A DNA stretch of 64,000 bases from Adineta vaga (Eukaryota > Rotifera), in contig CP075494.1 of the NCBI GenBank assembly GCA_021613535.1, positions 2,418,001-2,482,000 on the forward strand, written 5' to 3'. This document shows positions 21,247-33,065 of the stretch, one piece after another. Made by a program: the position numbers and the translations under genes. How positions within the stretch are numbered: position 1 is the first letter of the stretch; each line of letters starts with the position of its first letter. The notes below the pieces were generated by a model. That model made no database searches. It was not told the DNA's origin and saw only the letters and a list, made by a program, of their open reading frames with translations.

Positions 21247-24200
21247 ATGAATAAAAAGAAATACACGTCTTCTTTTGAAAAAATGATTTTATTTCAGTTG
21301 ATTCTTATTTTAACTATTTCGTTAAATAATCATTTCAATTCTGGTGAATATAGTTTAAATGATCAACAATGTTTAGATTTTTATGCGAATGAACAATTTT
21401 TCGCAAATTTCTTTAAAACACCAAAGCATTTAGGACATCAAATCATTCCATTTTGTTTATCCGTTAATAATGATAATGATCCGTTTATGATTGAAGAAGA
21501 TATTCCATCATTTACATTTGATCAATTAATTGAACGGAATATAAGCAGTAATGATTTATATAAAATGGCAGCTCATTTGGATTTAATTGAAGAATATCAG
21601 CATATCAGGAAAATCGAAGTGAACTAATATCACGTTTTTATCATTGTGCTACGAAAGATCGATTTGGTTTATTTTGTGAATATTCTTTATTAAATTCGGT
21701 AAGTTTATTTCATTGATTCAGAGATGGTTTTATTTCTTTTAGAATTCTTTACAAACACCATTTGCTGAAATTGTGGTTAAGACGTTAAAAGAAAGTTCTA
21801 CTATACCGTTGAATGGTACTTGTTATGTTCATCTTGATTGTTATCGTGATGATTTTCTATGGTGTCTTGACTGGCGTGAAGTATGTGATGGAAAAGTTGA
21901 TTGTTGGCCAAATCCTATTGATGAACAATATTGTGATGAACTTGAACGTAATGAATGTGGTTCAGATGAATATCGATGCTTAAATGGGCAATGTATTCCA
22001 GAAAAGTTTTTATTAGATGCTTCGATTAGTTACGATTGCCTTGATATGACTGATGAGAATATGTTCGATGATCTTTTAATAGAAAGAAGCAATTGTAGAA
22101 TTGGTGATCCTTCTTTTCGATGTATAGACACAGCATATTCGAATTGGCAATTTCAACAAAATGACTTTAGTTTCTGCAGTAGTGGAATGTCTTGTTATCT
22201 GGAACGTAAAAATCAATTCCATATTAGTTTATTAAAACGTACTGCTAACACTCATATAAATGCTGATTGTTGGGTTACTATGATTTGTTTAGTACATTCA
22301 ATCAATACGGCTATTCCAGTAAGTCGTTTTTGAACTTATTATAATACAAGTCAATTATAACTATTCGAAAAATTCTATTAGTCTATTGATTTTGTTTCAT
22401 AGACACTAATTAGTTAGATGATGTAAAGAGTTTAGAAAAACGACACATTTCTCTTTAACTAAATTGATCTATTGAAATTTAGTTTGATTTGATTTATCAA
22501 GATTTATTTAATGGAACATGTGATAATATTTGTTTCGAACCCGATCATTCTTGTACTCCACGACTTCGTCAATATTGTCCAACATTATTTGAATTTCCTG
22601 CATCGTCTATCGGATGGAATCAGTTATATTTCATCTATTCATGGAATAGAACAGGTATAGGACTGTATCGACCAAATTATATTTGTTTTAATGAACATAG
22701 TTGTGGTATGCCAGAATCGAACATTAGCGTGACATTAAAAAGCAAACCTTCAATTAGACTGTCTTGTGAACATTCATCAAGTATAGTTAGTTTGACACAA
22801 ACCTGGTATGCACAGGCTGATCATTGCACAGGAATCATGCACAAGCAATGTTCCGTACAAAAGAATGGAAAACAAGGATATTGCCCTGAAGATACTCAGT
22901 TTCGATGTCACAATAAATGCTTGTCTAAACATCGACTAGCCAATACATTACTTGATTGTCGTGAAGGTTTTGACGAAAAATTTACAAATGGATGTGTTCT
23001 TAATGATAAACATCGTTTTCGATGTACATCTTTCTTAACTGAACAAATTAGTACACGATGCATAGTACCTATTTTTTTATTGACACACAACGGACAAATA
23101 CATTGCAATGAAGTAACTCGATTACCTCATTTTCCCACATTATGTGATAGTTATGTTGAACACAGAGAAAATATAAATGGACGTATGGAAACGGACGAAA
23201 TGTAATGTGAAGAATGGCCATGTAATAATCAATATACAAGATGTGATTCAATATGGAATTGTCGTAACGGAGAAGATGAAGCTCAGTGTTCTCAAGATGT
23301 TTGCAATGGAATCATTGGACATCCTTGTTTACTTCCAGATACATTAGAGTTTATTTGTCTGCCAATCAATCGTAGTAATGATGGAATAATTGATTGTCTT
23401 GGAGCAACAGATGAACCATATCTGTGTAAAAACTTGTATGAAGGTGGAACACGATATCGATGTTTGACAGATAACACAAACAATAAGTGAGTAATATCTA
23501 AACGTTTCCTCCTTATAGAAAATCGTTTCAATCTTCATTTGCTCTAGTCTATCAAAATGCATTTCAATGAATAACGTTTACGATGAATCATATGATTGTC
23601 CTCTAAAAGATGATCAATTACCCTCCATATGTAAAAATGATTTCAATTTGCCATATGTATGTGGACATTTTTTGACATTTTCTAGACAATTAACCAGTGA
23701 AAGTATACTGTGTAGTCTCGATGATTCTATCAAACTTTCTCTCCCAGCTATAACAGGTTTGCCACATTTTTCATTATCTTACTATAGTCTTCGTTTTCGG
23801 AGTCCGTTTTCAATTGGTTCCGCTTTATCTTCAATTAAAGAGGATTCACTTGAGATAACATCTGTAAAACAAATTCCTTCGAATCAGTCTCATTGTCATA
23901 GTGGTATACCAATTCATTTTCGAAATCATTTGAACTGTTTATGTCCACCGTCCTTATATGGTTCACAATGTCAATATCAAAATCAACGTATAAGTATTAT
24001 TTTACAAATCGGTGCTCCTGAATGGCGAACTCCATTTGTGTTTGTTATTTACCTTCTTGATAATAGAGATGGAACAATAAATTCCTATCATTCTATTCGA
24101 TATGTATCAACTCGTGATTGTAGTGCAAAATTTCGTTTTAATTTAATTTATTTAACAAAACCCAAATTATCCGATCGAACCTATTCAATTAGAATTGATC

Positions 24201-26518
24201 TTTTTGAAATGGAAACATTAAAATATCGAACAAGTTGGTTCTTTCTTATTCAATTTTCATTTTTACCCGTGTGTCGTCTCTCAACACAATTGGTTGTTCC
24301 ATTATTTACTTCTTCTATCGAAACTCATTGTCCAATTACATGTTCATCAATTCATGGAGAATGTTTAAAATTTATTAATACTAATCAATACTTTTGTTGA
24401 TGTCATTCCGGTTGGTTTGGATTGTCCTGTACAAATTTTCATCAATGCGATTGTTCATCTGATTCACTTTGTGTTGGTATTTGGAAGAATAAATCGATCT
24501 GTATATGTCCAACACAGAAATATGGTCGACGTTGTTATCTTAAGTATAATTCATGTGAAGAACGTGTTAGTGATCCATGTGTCAGGATCGCCATCTATTT
24601 ATAGTAGATGGACGATCCTTTCGTTTCTTGTGTTGTTTTTCTTTCTATTGGATTATACTTTATATATATGTTTTTTGTTTTTTGTTGTTGTTGTTGTTAT
24701 CTCTCTAATCTGAAATAAAGGTGGTCGAAGACCGAAACTTAAAAGGGTGTCGCTTTCTTCCTCTTCCCTTTTTTCGTCAACACTTTAGTTCGGATCCTAA
24801 CACCATGTGCATCGAATAGTTTATGCATTCCACGTGACTATCGTATAACCGTCGATCGTCCAAGTGTCTGTTTATGTGCGACGGGATATTATGGAGATCA
24901 ATGTCATTTAAATGAAACGCGAATCGATTTATTAATTTTAACTTCAGATGTTCCACAACTTTTACTTCTTCATTTTATTTATGTTGGTGATCGTATGGTA
25001 CAGAAACCATTTGGTGACGATCTTTCCCGGGGTCCACATGAACGTGCAACTGTATTCAAGAAAATTCCACCTAATCGTAATTTAATCACATTCTATTGGA
25101 GTAATTCATTTCATATTCTTTTCGGTGAATTTAACAAAAATATTTATTTAATTTTAACACAGTTAGAACATATTACATCAAAACGAATTAAAGGAACACT
25201 TCGATCTCATCGACGATGTTTATCAATCCATGAATTATTAAATAAAACAATATTAAATTTACCACGATTACGTCGTGTTAAATATTATCATAAACCATGT
25301 CGTGAACAAATTGATTTATCTTGTTTTTATGATGAAGTAGATTTTATGTGTCTTTGTACTTTTGATCGACGAGCAAATTGTTTTCAATATGAAAATCAAA
25401 TGATTTATAATTGTCGACAATTATCAATTTGTGAAAATGGTGGACAATGTTTTCAAGATCATCCAACATGTCCAACAGCAGCCTTATGTTCGTGTCAAAA
25501 ATGTTTCCTTGATACTCGTTGTCAAATTTCTACACGTAGTTTTGATTTAACACTTGATATTATTCTTGGATATCAAATACAATCTGATTTATCATTTCTT
25601 AATCAATTAAAATCAGTTCAAATTAGTTTTGCTATTACAATTGTCATGTTTATCATTGGCTTTATCAATGGAATTCTATGTTTGATCGTTTTTCGACGAA
25701 AAAAACTTCGTGATATTAGTTCTGGTCTTTATTTATATATTGCTTCAATAATATCTCTTTTAACAATAACAATATTTGCTTTAAAACTTCTTTTAGTCAT
25801 GATAATTCAATTTAATTTCATAAGAAATCGAATATTTCTCAAATTTCAATGTTGGATTATTGATTTTATTTTAAAAGGATCATTACAAATTAGTGAATGG
25901 TTATATTCATGTGTTATGGAGTTGAAAGATTAATTTCAGTTTATTTTGGTTATAGTTTTAATAAAAAACGAAGTATTCAAATTGCAAAAAAAGATTATTC
26001 TTTGTTTATCAATATTTGTTTTATTGAGTTCAATTCATGAACCAATTCATCGAATTCTTATTGAAGATGAAGAAGATAAACGTTTTTGGTGTACAATTGA
26101 ATCTTCTCAATTTCTTCATATATTTAGTTCAATCATAACTATTTTTCATGTTATTAGTCCTTTTATTATGAATATTTTATCAACAATTGGTTTTATTATT
26201 CTTGAATCAAGAAGAAGATCACAAAATCAACAAATTCTTTCTTCTAATCATACTCTTCGTGATCATTTTAATCAATTTAAATATTTAATTTTAAGTCCAA
26301 TTGGTTTAATTCTTTTAGCTTTACCTCGTATTATTTTCATTTTTACTCTTGAATGTTTAAAATCATCACATGATTCAATAACATTATTTTTAATTGGTTA
26401 TTTCGTTTCATTTTTATCACCAGTCATTTCTTTTATTATTTTTGTTTTACCTTTGAAAGGATCTCGAACAGAAGTTAAAATTTTATCAAAATCATTTAGA
26501 AAATTCTTTCGATGTTAA
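21247..26518 (+). pseudogene. LDLa/EGF ectodomain 7TM receptor, multiply disrupted
   Basis: Four exons: 21247-21698, 21743-22318, 22483-23486, 23548-26518 (the last interrupted by an LTR). Order: signal/anchor (MILFQLILILTISL); ENRSELISRFYHCATKDRFG; LDLa modules (CYVHLDC, CLDWREVCDGKVDCWPNP, CGSDEYRCLNGQC); further Cys-rich LDLa-like repeats (CNNQYTRCDSIWNC); EGF-like modules (CHSGWFGLSC, CICPTQKYGRRC, CLCATGYYGDQC, CENGGQC); then a 7TM core from about 25620 with a VERL motif after TM3. A cell-surface receptor by architecture. Lesions: frameshift near 21605; in-frame TAA 23203-23205; in-frame TGA 24398-24400; solo LTR 24580-24802; frameshifts near 25920 and in an A-run near 25988. Intron phases match throughout, so it was recently a working gene. 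Confidence 0.8.
24580..24802 (+). mobile_element. Solo LTR (223 bp) with 5-bp target duplication
   Basis: Inserted in the last exon of the LDLa/7TM gene. The termini are TGTCAGGATC and GATCCTAACA, an imperfect TG...CA inverted repeat typical of LTRs. It is flanked by the direct repeat CCATG (24575-24579 and 24803-24807). Removing the insert plus one CCATG restores the host reading frame exactly (SDPCASNSLCIPRDYR). Inside are an AATAAA polyadenylation-like signal near 24713 and, at the left end, a hairpin GGATCGCCATCTA / TAGATGGACGATCC. No internal retrotransposon genes remain, so it is a recombined solo LTR. Family not identified. Confidence 0.85.
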
Positions 26519-29169
26519 TAAAGGCTTAAAAAAAGGACAAATAAATATATGACAGTTAAAATAATTTGATTAAAGAATAAAATTGATGAAGTTTTTGATG
26601 CTGTTCACTCTGTAATATTTTTCATTGAAGTCGATGCAAATGTTGTTGTTGTTGATTTTACGTTCGAAGATGTTAAAATTTCAGTTGATGAAGTTATTAA
26701 TGTTCGATCAGTTGAATAATTTGTTAAATTATAATTTTCAAATATTTTTTATCAATTTAAATCGAGACCACATTATATTAAGAGAGCTTCCACGAGATCA
26801 CCACCCAAAATAGTGATGGGTGGGTGCCGAAAATTTTTGACCAGCGAAATAGACTAGCTAGGGTGAAAGAGCATAAAAAGTTACCCATAAACCCAAATTT
26901 CTATCAACTTTGGACAAAAGCTTCTAGTACTTTGGTTATCCGGAAGTTTTAGTCCTAAATACCAATATGTCAAAAACTATGGTTTTTCGAGTGCTTTGGT
27001 TTATTGACTTTTTTATCATGAAAGTTTGACCAAAAGTAACATCATCTTATACCATTGAATAGAGCGGAAGCTGCTCTACAAAACTACTTCATTTTACATC
27101 TCATTAGTTTTTTCATTCGTGAGAAAAACTCATCACAATACAAAAAATCCGATCATTCTTGGTTCTTTTTTAGGGTGTTTTTTATCATTGTTGTTGTTTT
27201 TGTGACGTCAGCTTTCGAGTGCCTAGGAAAAACTTTACATGACCTTAAAGACCGTGAAACGGCGCATCTTTTGATAAAAAAAAGTTGCTTCTAAAACACT
27301 CGCAAGGTTCCCAAAAACCCATGACAATGTTGCCGAAAATGCATATTTTTTTGCATTTTTACAGAAAAGCATGCATTAATCGTTGATTTTGAGCATGAAA
27401 TTCAAAACTTGAACTGAAATGAATAACATATTCGAAAACAGCGTTAAAAACTGATCTAGAAAGTATATTTTTTGAAAGGTTTCCTTAAGTTTCGTTTTTC
27501 CGAAAAAAACACCGTCCCCGCAGGGTTTTTTGAGGAAATGAGCATTTCAGGAGACGAGAAAAAAATTGGACTCAGGAATTTGGTTATTCCCCTCGATTTC
27601 AGCTAAAAAGTAATGAAGATCTCAATTCAACTTTGAAAACAGCAAGAGTTCATTATGCGATACAAAATAACGAAACAAAGTATGAAAAACATCTCGTCAG
27701 TTTTGATTTTTCTAAAACCCTGCGGGGGGGGGGGACGGTGTTTTTTTCGGAAAAACGAAACTTAAGGAAACCTTTCAAAAAATATACTTTCTAGATCAGT
27801 TTTTAACGCTGTTTTCGAATATGTTATTCATTTCAGTTCAAGTTTTGAATTTCATGCTCAAAATCAACGATTAATGCATGCTTTTCTGTAAAAATGCAAA
27901 AAAATATGCATTTTCGGCAACATTGTCATGGGTTTTTGGGAACCTTGCGAGTGTTTTAGAAGCAACTTTTTTTTATCAAAAGATGCGCCGTTTCACGGTC
28001 TTTAAGGTCATGTAAAGTTTTTCCTAGGCACTCGAAAGCTGACGTCACAAAAACAACAACAATGATAAAAAACACCCTAAAAAAGAACCAAGAATGATCG
28101 GATTTTTTGTATTGTGATGAGTTTTTCTCACGAATGAAAAAACTAATGAGATGTAAAATGAAGTAGTTTTGTAGAGCAGCTTCCGCTCTATTCAATGGTA
28201 TAAGATGATGTTACTTTTGGTCAAACTTTCATGATAAAAAAGTCAATAAACCAAAGCACTCGAAAAACCATAGTTTTTGACATATTGGTATTTAGGACTA
28301 AAACTTCCGGATAACCAAAGTACTAGAAGCTTTTGTCCAAAGTTGATAAAAATTTGGGTTTATGGGTAACTTTTTATGCTCTTTCACCCTAGCTAGTCTA
28401 TTTCGCTGGTCAAAAATTTTCGGCACCCACCCATCACTATTTTGGGTGGTGATTTCATGGAACCTCTCTTAATAACTTCAGGCGTATTTTCGTTACTATT
28501 ACACCTATCTGTCTTGCAGGAATATCGAAGACTATGTGTAATAGAGTTTTGCTCTTCATTCAATTTGATAACTGTGTTTAAATCAGATGTCATAGCCATT
28601 TTATGAAGAATTCATACATTCAGATGAGTAATTTTTTGGGTTTAATCTAGTAAGACATGTTCCTTTGGAACACACATTAAACTGATTATTGTTATTGGGT
28701 TCAAAACAATGAATAGGATTAGATCCAATTGTTTCAGAAAATAACAATTTATGAAGTAATTCTCGTATAGAAGAGTAAGATTTACCTTCGAACAACATCC
28801 ATCGACTAGCAGTTATAACTTGTTCAAGATCACACATATCTGTTAAACACATTCCTTGGACTGAAGTAATGATTAGATTATTTGAATTTATTAGAAAAAA
28901 GTCTTCACCACTCCTTCGTCGACATTTTTTACGGTGGAACGTGTTATAAATTCCAGAGAGCGATTTATATGATTAAAACTCAGCTGAAAGGAACAATTCA
29001 TATTTTCTTGCGTTTTATTCATCAGATATAATCTAATATCGTCCAGTTGTTTATTTGGATCATCTTCATTCCATTCTGTTTTAATACTCTCCATATATGA
29101 GAGACATTTTATTTGATAACTCGTTTTGATTGAAACAAGAAACAAAACCAACAAGACTTGTATGTGCAT
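26515..29169 (-). pseudogene. Ly6/three-finger-like GPI-anchored protein gene split by foldback element
   Basis: The 5' part (29169 down to 28475) encodes a signal peptide (MHIQVLLVLFLVSIKTSYQ), a Cys-bearing domain (IKCLSYMESI, RRRSGEDFFLI, GMCLTDMCDLEQ, CSKGTCLTRL) and ends with a three-finger-type YSCKTDRCN. The 3' part (26775 to 26515) lies beyond the foldback element and encodes a Thr/Ser-rich stalk (LITSSTEILTSSN, KSTTTTFASTS) and a hydrophobic tail (LTVIYLFVLFLSLY) suited to GPI attachment. Lesions besides the insertion: frameshift in an A6 run (28925-28930), frameshift near 28600, in-frame TGA at 26607-26605. Its stop overlaps that of the convergent LDLa/7TM gene by two bases. The joining of the halves is inferred from composition and strand; the exact splice is not resolved. 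Confidence 0.6.
26776..28474. mobile_element. Foldback element with near-perfect 0.75-kb inverted arms
   Basis: Left arm 26776-27529 (754 bp) and right arm 27714-28474 (761 bp) are inverted copies, nearly identical. The 7-bp length difference equals an expanded G run (11 G at about 27723 versus 4 C on the left). The 184-bp centre is unique. The ends read TATTAAGAGAG on both sides, with a few mismatches in the outer 35 bp. Each arm has the same 79-codon open frame, but it shows no domain and overlaps the arm symmetry, so I treat it as non-coding. No clear target duplication; TTAA is present at both tips but is part of the repeat. It interrupts a minus-strand gene. Transcription would give a long hairpin RNA. 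Confidence 0.85.
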
Positions 29170-29715
29170 CGTAAAATAAAATTCTTGAAAATGAATAAAA
29201 ACACTCGATATTCTCAAATGAACATTTATTATCAGGTGAACATACAATGTCATAAATATTAAAAGCATGATTTTATTCTTTATTATTAAATAAATTCCAT
29301 TTAGATATGTCATGCTCATTCATTGTGAAATATGACTTGTTTTTATTTAACATCAAAGACGATTTTATGTAAAGAAAAGGATTTTAGTGTTCATTGAGTT
29401 GAATAATAAAAGAGTATATTATACTTTTATAATCCTTTTAAGTGTTTGGTGTTATGTACTTGTTTTACAGTGGATAACGCTTCATTTCTATGCAGGAAAT
29501 TTTATTCTATTGATTAGATACACAAGTAACGTGACAAACCCTTGGAACTCGCTCGAGTCTATCTTCAAACGGAACAATGATGCATTATACTAAATCTTCG
29601 TATTATCGTATACTCAAGTTCATGAGTGTACTTACCCGCCAAAGCTTTACTATACACACTTTCAAACAGGTCCTTATAAGTAGTCTATCCACACTATAGT
29701 CATACCTTGCGGAAC
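29170..29715. other. Intergenic, nothing supported
   Basis: Spacer between the 5' end of the Ly6-like gene and the 3' end of the ART-TPR gene. A hydrophobic 68-codon frame at 29387-29593 (+) lacks an ATG and recognisable features. Confidence 0.4.
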
Positions 29716-32271
29716 TCATTTATTGCTTGATTTTAAAAACTCGATATTAGTTTGAATATTTTCAATAATTGGATGATTAAAAGGTAATAAAATTTTGAAA
29801 ATATCTAAAGCACGTTGATAAAATAATAATGATATTGTAAAGTTATTCATATTTCTGTAAATCCAAGCAATACTATTATAAGAAGAAGCCAAATCAGGAT
29901 GATTCGATGGCAATGTTTTTTCCAAAATATTTAAAGTTTTTTCATAGAAGAACAGTGATTTGGAATAGTCAGTCATATTGAAATACACTTTACTCATATT
30001 ATTGTAAATTGTAATTAAAAACGGATGATTTTCCGGAAGTATATTCTCGAAAATATCACACGTTTTATGATAAAATGATAATGCTTTTGTATATTCGCCC
30101 ATATCATCATAGACCGAACCAATATTATTATAAGAAGATGCTGAATGAGGATGATTTTCAGGTAGAGTTTCTCGACAGATAACAAGTGCTTTTTCGTAGA
30201 ATAAAATCGCATTTGTATAATCTTTCATCTTATAATATGTTAAACCAATATTATTATAAGATTGAGCAAAATCCGAATGATTTAAAGGTAAAACTTTTTG
30301 TCTGATTTCCAAAGCTTTTTCATGATATGAAAGTGCATCGGAATACTTTTCCATTTTATGATAAATCATTCCAATGTTATTTAATGACGTTGCTAACAAT
30401 GGATGATTTGCAGGTAAACTTTTTTCATAAATTTTTAATGTTTTTTCATAAAATAAAAGTGCTTTGGAATATTCACCGATATTACTATATACTCCACCGA
30501 TATTATTATAAGATGATGCGAGATCAGGATGATTTTGTGGAAGTGTTTTTTCAAAGATTTCAATTACTTTTTCATAAAATAAATGTGCTTTGGAATAATC
30601 TCCTATATTTTGATAAACCAAACCGATATTATTGTAAGATTGAACAAGATCTGGAGAAAATATTTTCTCTCGAATTTCTAAAGCTTTTTCATAAAATGAA
30701 ATAGCTTTGAAATATTCTCCCATTTTATCATAGACAGAACCAATATTATTGTAAGATGTAGCAAGATCAGGATGATTAGATGAAAGAGTTCTTTCGATGA
30801 TTCCATTTGCCTTTTCATAATACCAAATAGCTTTTTTCCAATCACTTTCATGTTGTTTAATATAACCAAGTTCATTGAAATAAAGAGCTTTATCATTTTC
30901 ATCCGATGTTTTTTGTTCAAGTAAAACATTATAAAGTTCTTCAGCTTTATTATATTGACCAATTTTAAGTAATAAACAACTTAATCTTCTCCAATTTGTT
31001 GTACCAATAATTTCTTCTCTTATACGTTTAGTAAGTAAACGAAGTTGTTCATCATTATCATTAGTTAATTGTAAATTAACTTGATAAAGTCGTTTTGTTT
31101 TATCGAGTTGTTCAATTTGACCAATACGAAAAATTGTATGCATTGAAAAAAGAATTTCTTCTTCTGTTTCAAAATAACTATTTTCTCGAATCGAAGCAAA
31201 TGGTGAAGAAATAATCGATGGATCAATTGTCATAACAAAGAGTATACCAGTCGTATTTGTTTTACTTGAAGCATTTTGTGCAAAACTAAGAGAAATCTCT
31301 CGATCATTACTCGTTGATAAGAAATTATTGAAAGATAATAATCCACCTTTTGTTTTAAAAAGTTTATCAAAATCATTATTTAATAAACCTTGTCCACGAT
31401 AAACTAAAAATGTTTTATTATTATAAGTATTTAATTGTTTTTTATGTAATTGTTCAATTTGTAAATGTAAATCATGAATAAAAAATCCCATATTAATTAT
31501 TTTATCAGCTTCTAATAGTCGAAGTGCTCGATTGAGCATTTGATAAGTAAAACATTCTCGTGTATACCACCAAATAGCTTGTTCAGGACAATAATTACGT
31601 TCAAATTCATTGATTATTTTCAATTCTTCTTTATTATCAGAATATAATTTTCGACAATAATTTGCTAAATCTTTGATTTCTTGTTTCTTATGTTTCATTT
31701 CCAAAAGAATTTCTTTAAAAATTTGTGTATACATAAAACTTGCTTCTAATTCATTTGATTTCTCATCATTTGTTATGACAAAACTCATTGGAATAGAATT
31801 TTGATTAGTTTCTTTCATAACTAATTTTAATCTTTCACAAAGAGATTTTATTTCTGTAAAAACACCTTGAATTTTGTTCCATTGTTTTGTCCATTGTTCA
31901 TGTCGAGATTTATTTCTACAAAGAATATAAATCGAATCTAATTGTATTAATGAATGAATATCTGATATGAGATATTGTCCTAGATAACCTGTAGTAATAA
32001 CAAAAGTTTTTTCGTCTCTAATTTCATTGAGAAATTGAACACATTGTGTTGGTTCTGTAAAAATTTCGATATTGTTAATTACACTTTTCAATTGTTCGAA
32101 TATATTTTGATAATCTTTGTCTGTTTTATCAAAACATGAATCGAGCCAAATTAATAAACAATTTTGAGTAAGACGTCGATTTAAATAAATAACATCAGAT
32201 GAGACGATTAATGAACTGTAAATTGTATCAGAACTATAAATGATGATGATTTTGATTGAATAATAGAACAA
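29716..32271 (-). CDS. ADP-ribosyltransferase-TPR protein (851 aa)
   Basis: Single-exon 851-residue protein. Residues about 40-280 are an N-terminal region shared with the paralog at 52804. An R-S-E type ADP-ribosyltransferase domain follows: Arg in FLVYRGQGL (about 292), Ser-Thr-Ser in LSFNNFLSTSND (about 313-322), and the ExE loop in YFETEEEILFSM (about 368). From about 437 to 840 are roughly nine kinesin-light-chain-like TPRs of 42 residues with the refrain HPDLASSYNNIG and EKALEI. The chemistry would be transfer of ADP-ribose from NAD+ to a protein side chain, with the TPRs choosing the partner. The glutamate pair suggests Arg-directed transfer. The first about 30 residues (MFYYSIKIIIIYSS) do not match the paralog, so the true start may be downstream. 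No signal peptide needed; cytosolic by inference. Intact. Confidence 0.9.
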   Translation of the reverse strand: MFYYSIKIIIIYSSDTIYSSLIVSSDVIYLNRRLTQNCLLIWLDSCFDKTDKDYQNIFEQLKSVINNIEIFTEPTQCVQFLNEIRDEKTFVITTGYLGQYLISDIHSLIQLDSIYILCRNKSRHEQWTKQWNKIQGVFTEIKSLCERLKLVMKETNQNSIPMSFVITNDEKSNELEASFMYTQIFKEILLEMKHKKQEIKDLANYCRKLYSDNKEELKIINEFERNYCPEQAIWWYTRECFTYQMLNRALRLLEADKIINMGFFIHDLHLQIEQLHKKQLNTYNNKTFLVYRGQGLLNNDFDKLFKTKGGLLSFNNFLSTSNDREISLSFAQNASSKTNTTGILFVMTIDPSIISSPFASIRENSYFETEEEILFSMHTIFRIGQIEQLDKTKRLYQVNLQLTNDNDEQLRLLTKRIREEIIGTTNWRRLSCLLLKIGQYNKAEELYNVLLEQKTSDENDKALYFNELGYIKQHESDWKKAIWYYEKANGIIERTLSSNHPDLATSYNNIGSVYDKMGEYFKAISFYEKALEIREKIFSPDLVQSYNNIGLVYQNIGDYSKAHLFYEKVIEIFEKTLPQNHPDLASSYNNIGGVYSNIGEYSKALLFYEKTLKIYEKSLPANHPLLATSLNNIGMIYHKMEKYSDALSYHEKALEIRQKVLPLNHSDFAQSYNNIGLTYYKMKDYTNAILFYEKALVICRETLPENHPHSASSYNNIGSVYDDMGEYTKALSFYHKTCDIFENILPENHPFLITIYNNMSKVYFNMTDYSKSLFFYEKTLNILEKTLPSNHPDLASSYNSIAWIYRNMNNFTISLLFYQRALDIFKILLPFNHPIIENIQTNIEFLKSSNK

Positions 32272-32600
32272 AACATACGTTTACTTTGAATTCATACTAA
32301 CTTGTTTGTTTTCTTGATAATGTCAAATATTTCTTATGAATAGAAAAATAAATATGTTGCTTTGGTAACTTGAAAAGAAATGGAGAAAGAAAAATGACAT
32401 ACTACTATGTCTTTTTTTTTCTTTTCTTCGTTATATTTATACAATAGATGCCATGTGATGTAGAACAATTTTAGCAAGTTAAACAAATAATATATTTAAA
32501 TTCTCAAGAACTGATAGATCTGAATTTTGAGAGTGAATAGATGAGTAACGCTTCTTCCTATTATTCATTTTATTCCTAATGAATAAATATATTCCGTCGA

Positions 32601-32976
32601 ATGAAAAAAAAATAGTTTGTATGTATGTGTATATGTTTGTGGCATAGTCAAAGGTCAAGAAAATATTTTATATAAAACGATCATAAACAACAGAAACCAA
32701 GATTGGGGCGAGAAAATATTATGCTTTGTCCTTCAGTACAAGCTAGTTACGTGCTTTCGTCTTCGATCTTTCTATTCGTCATGTTTACCGTCTACAAGTA
32801 GAAATGTTTGAATGTGATTGAATGGTGTTGTAAACTGATGCGTACTAATTACCCTTTCTCAAAGCGGATTATTGTAATACGATAAGCTGTTACTTACATG
32901 TTGCCTGTCTTAAAAGAACTGACGCGTAGTTAAAGAGAAGGGTGTGCACAATTGTATGCGGTCATACATGTTATTC
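32601..32976 (+). repeat. Conserved about 370-bp non-coding repeat, copy 1
   Basis: Aligns in the same orientation, by eye at roughly three-quarters identity, with 55308-55668. Shared blocks include CGTCTTCGATCTTTCT, TACCCTTTCTCAA, TTGCCTGTCTTAAAA-like and AGTTAAAGAGAAGGGT. No frame is conserved between the copies, so it is not coding. It starts 330 bp to the right of the ART-TPR gene here; the other copy starts 291 bp to the right of the second ART-TPR gene, though the two genes point in opposite directions. It could be a dispersed element or a structured RNA. Confidence 0.75.
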
Positions 32977-33065
32977 ACTCACTTGAGCAGCCGGAAGTGA
33001 CGGACCGTAGGGACACCGCCGACCAGCTACAAAGCGAACAACATTATAATAGATTTCGATAGATC

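Noticed and set aside
27055-28195. Two identical 79-codon frames (27055-27294 + and 27956-28195 -)
   Set aside because: They are the same sequence in the two inverted arms of the foldback element, have no domain, and are explained by arm symmetry.
26776-28474. piggyBac identity for the foldback element because TTAA is at both tips
   Set aside because: TTAA lies inside the inverted repeat and the ends lack a piggyBac-like CCY terminus.
30015-30962. Short frames on both strands inside the ART-TPR gene
   Set aside because: Periodic shadows of the TPR-coding repeat in other frames.
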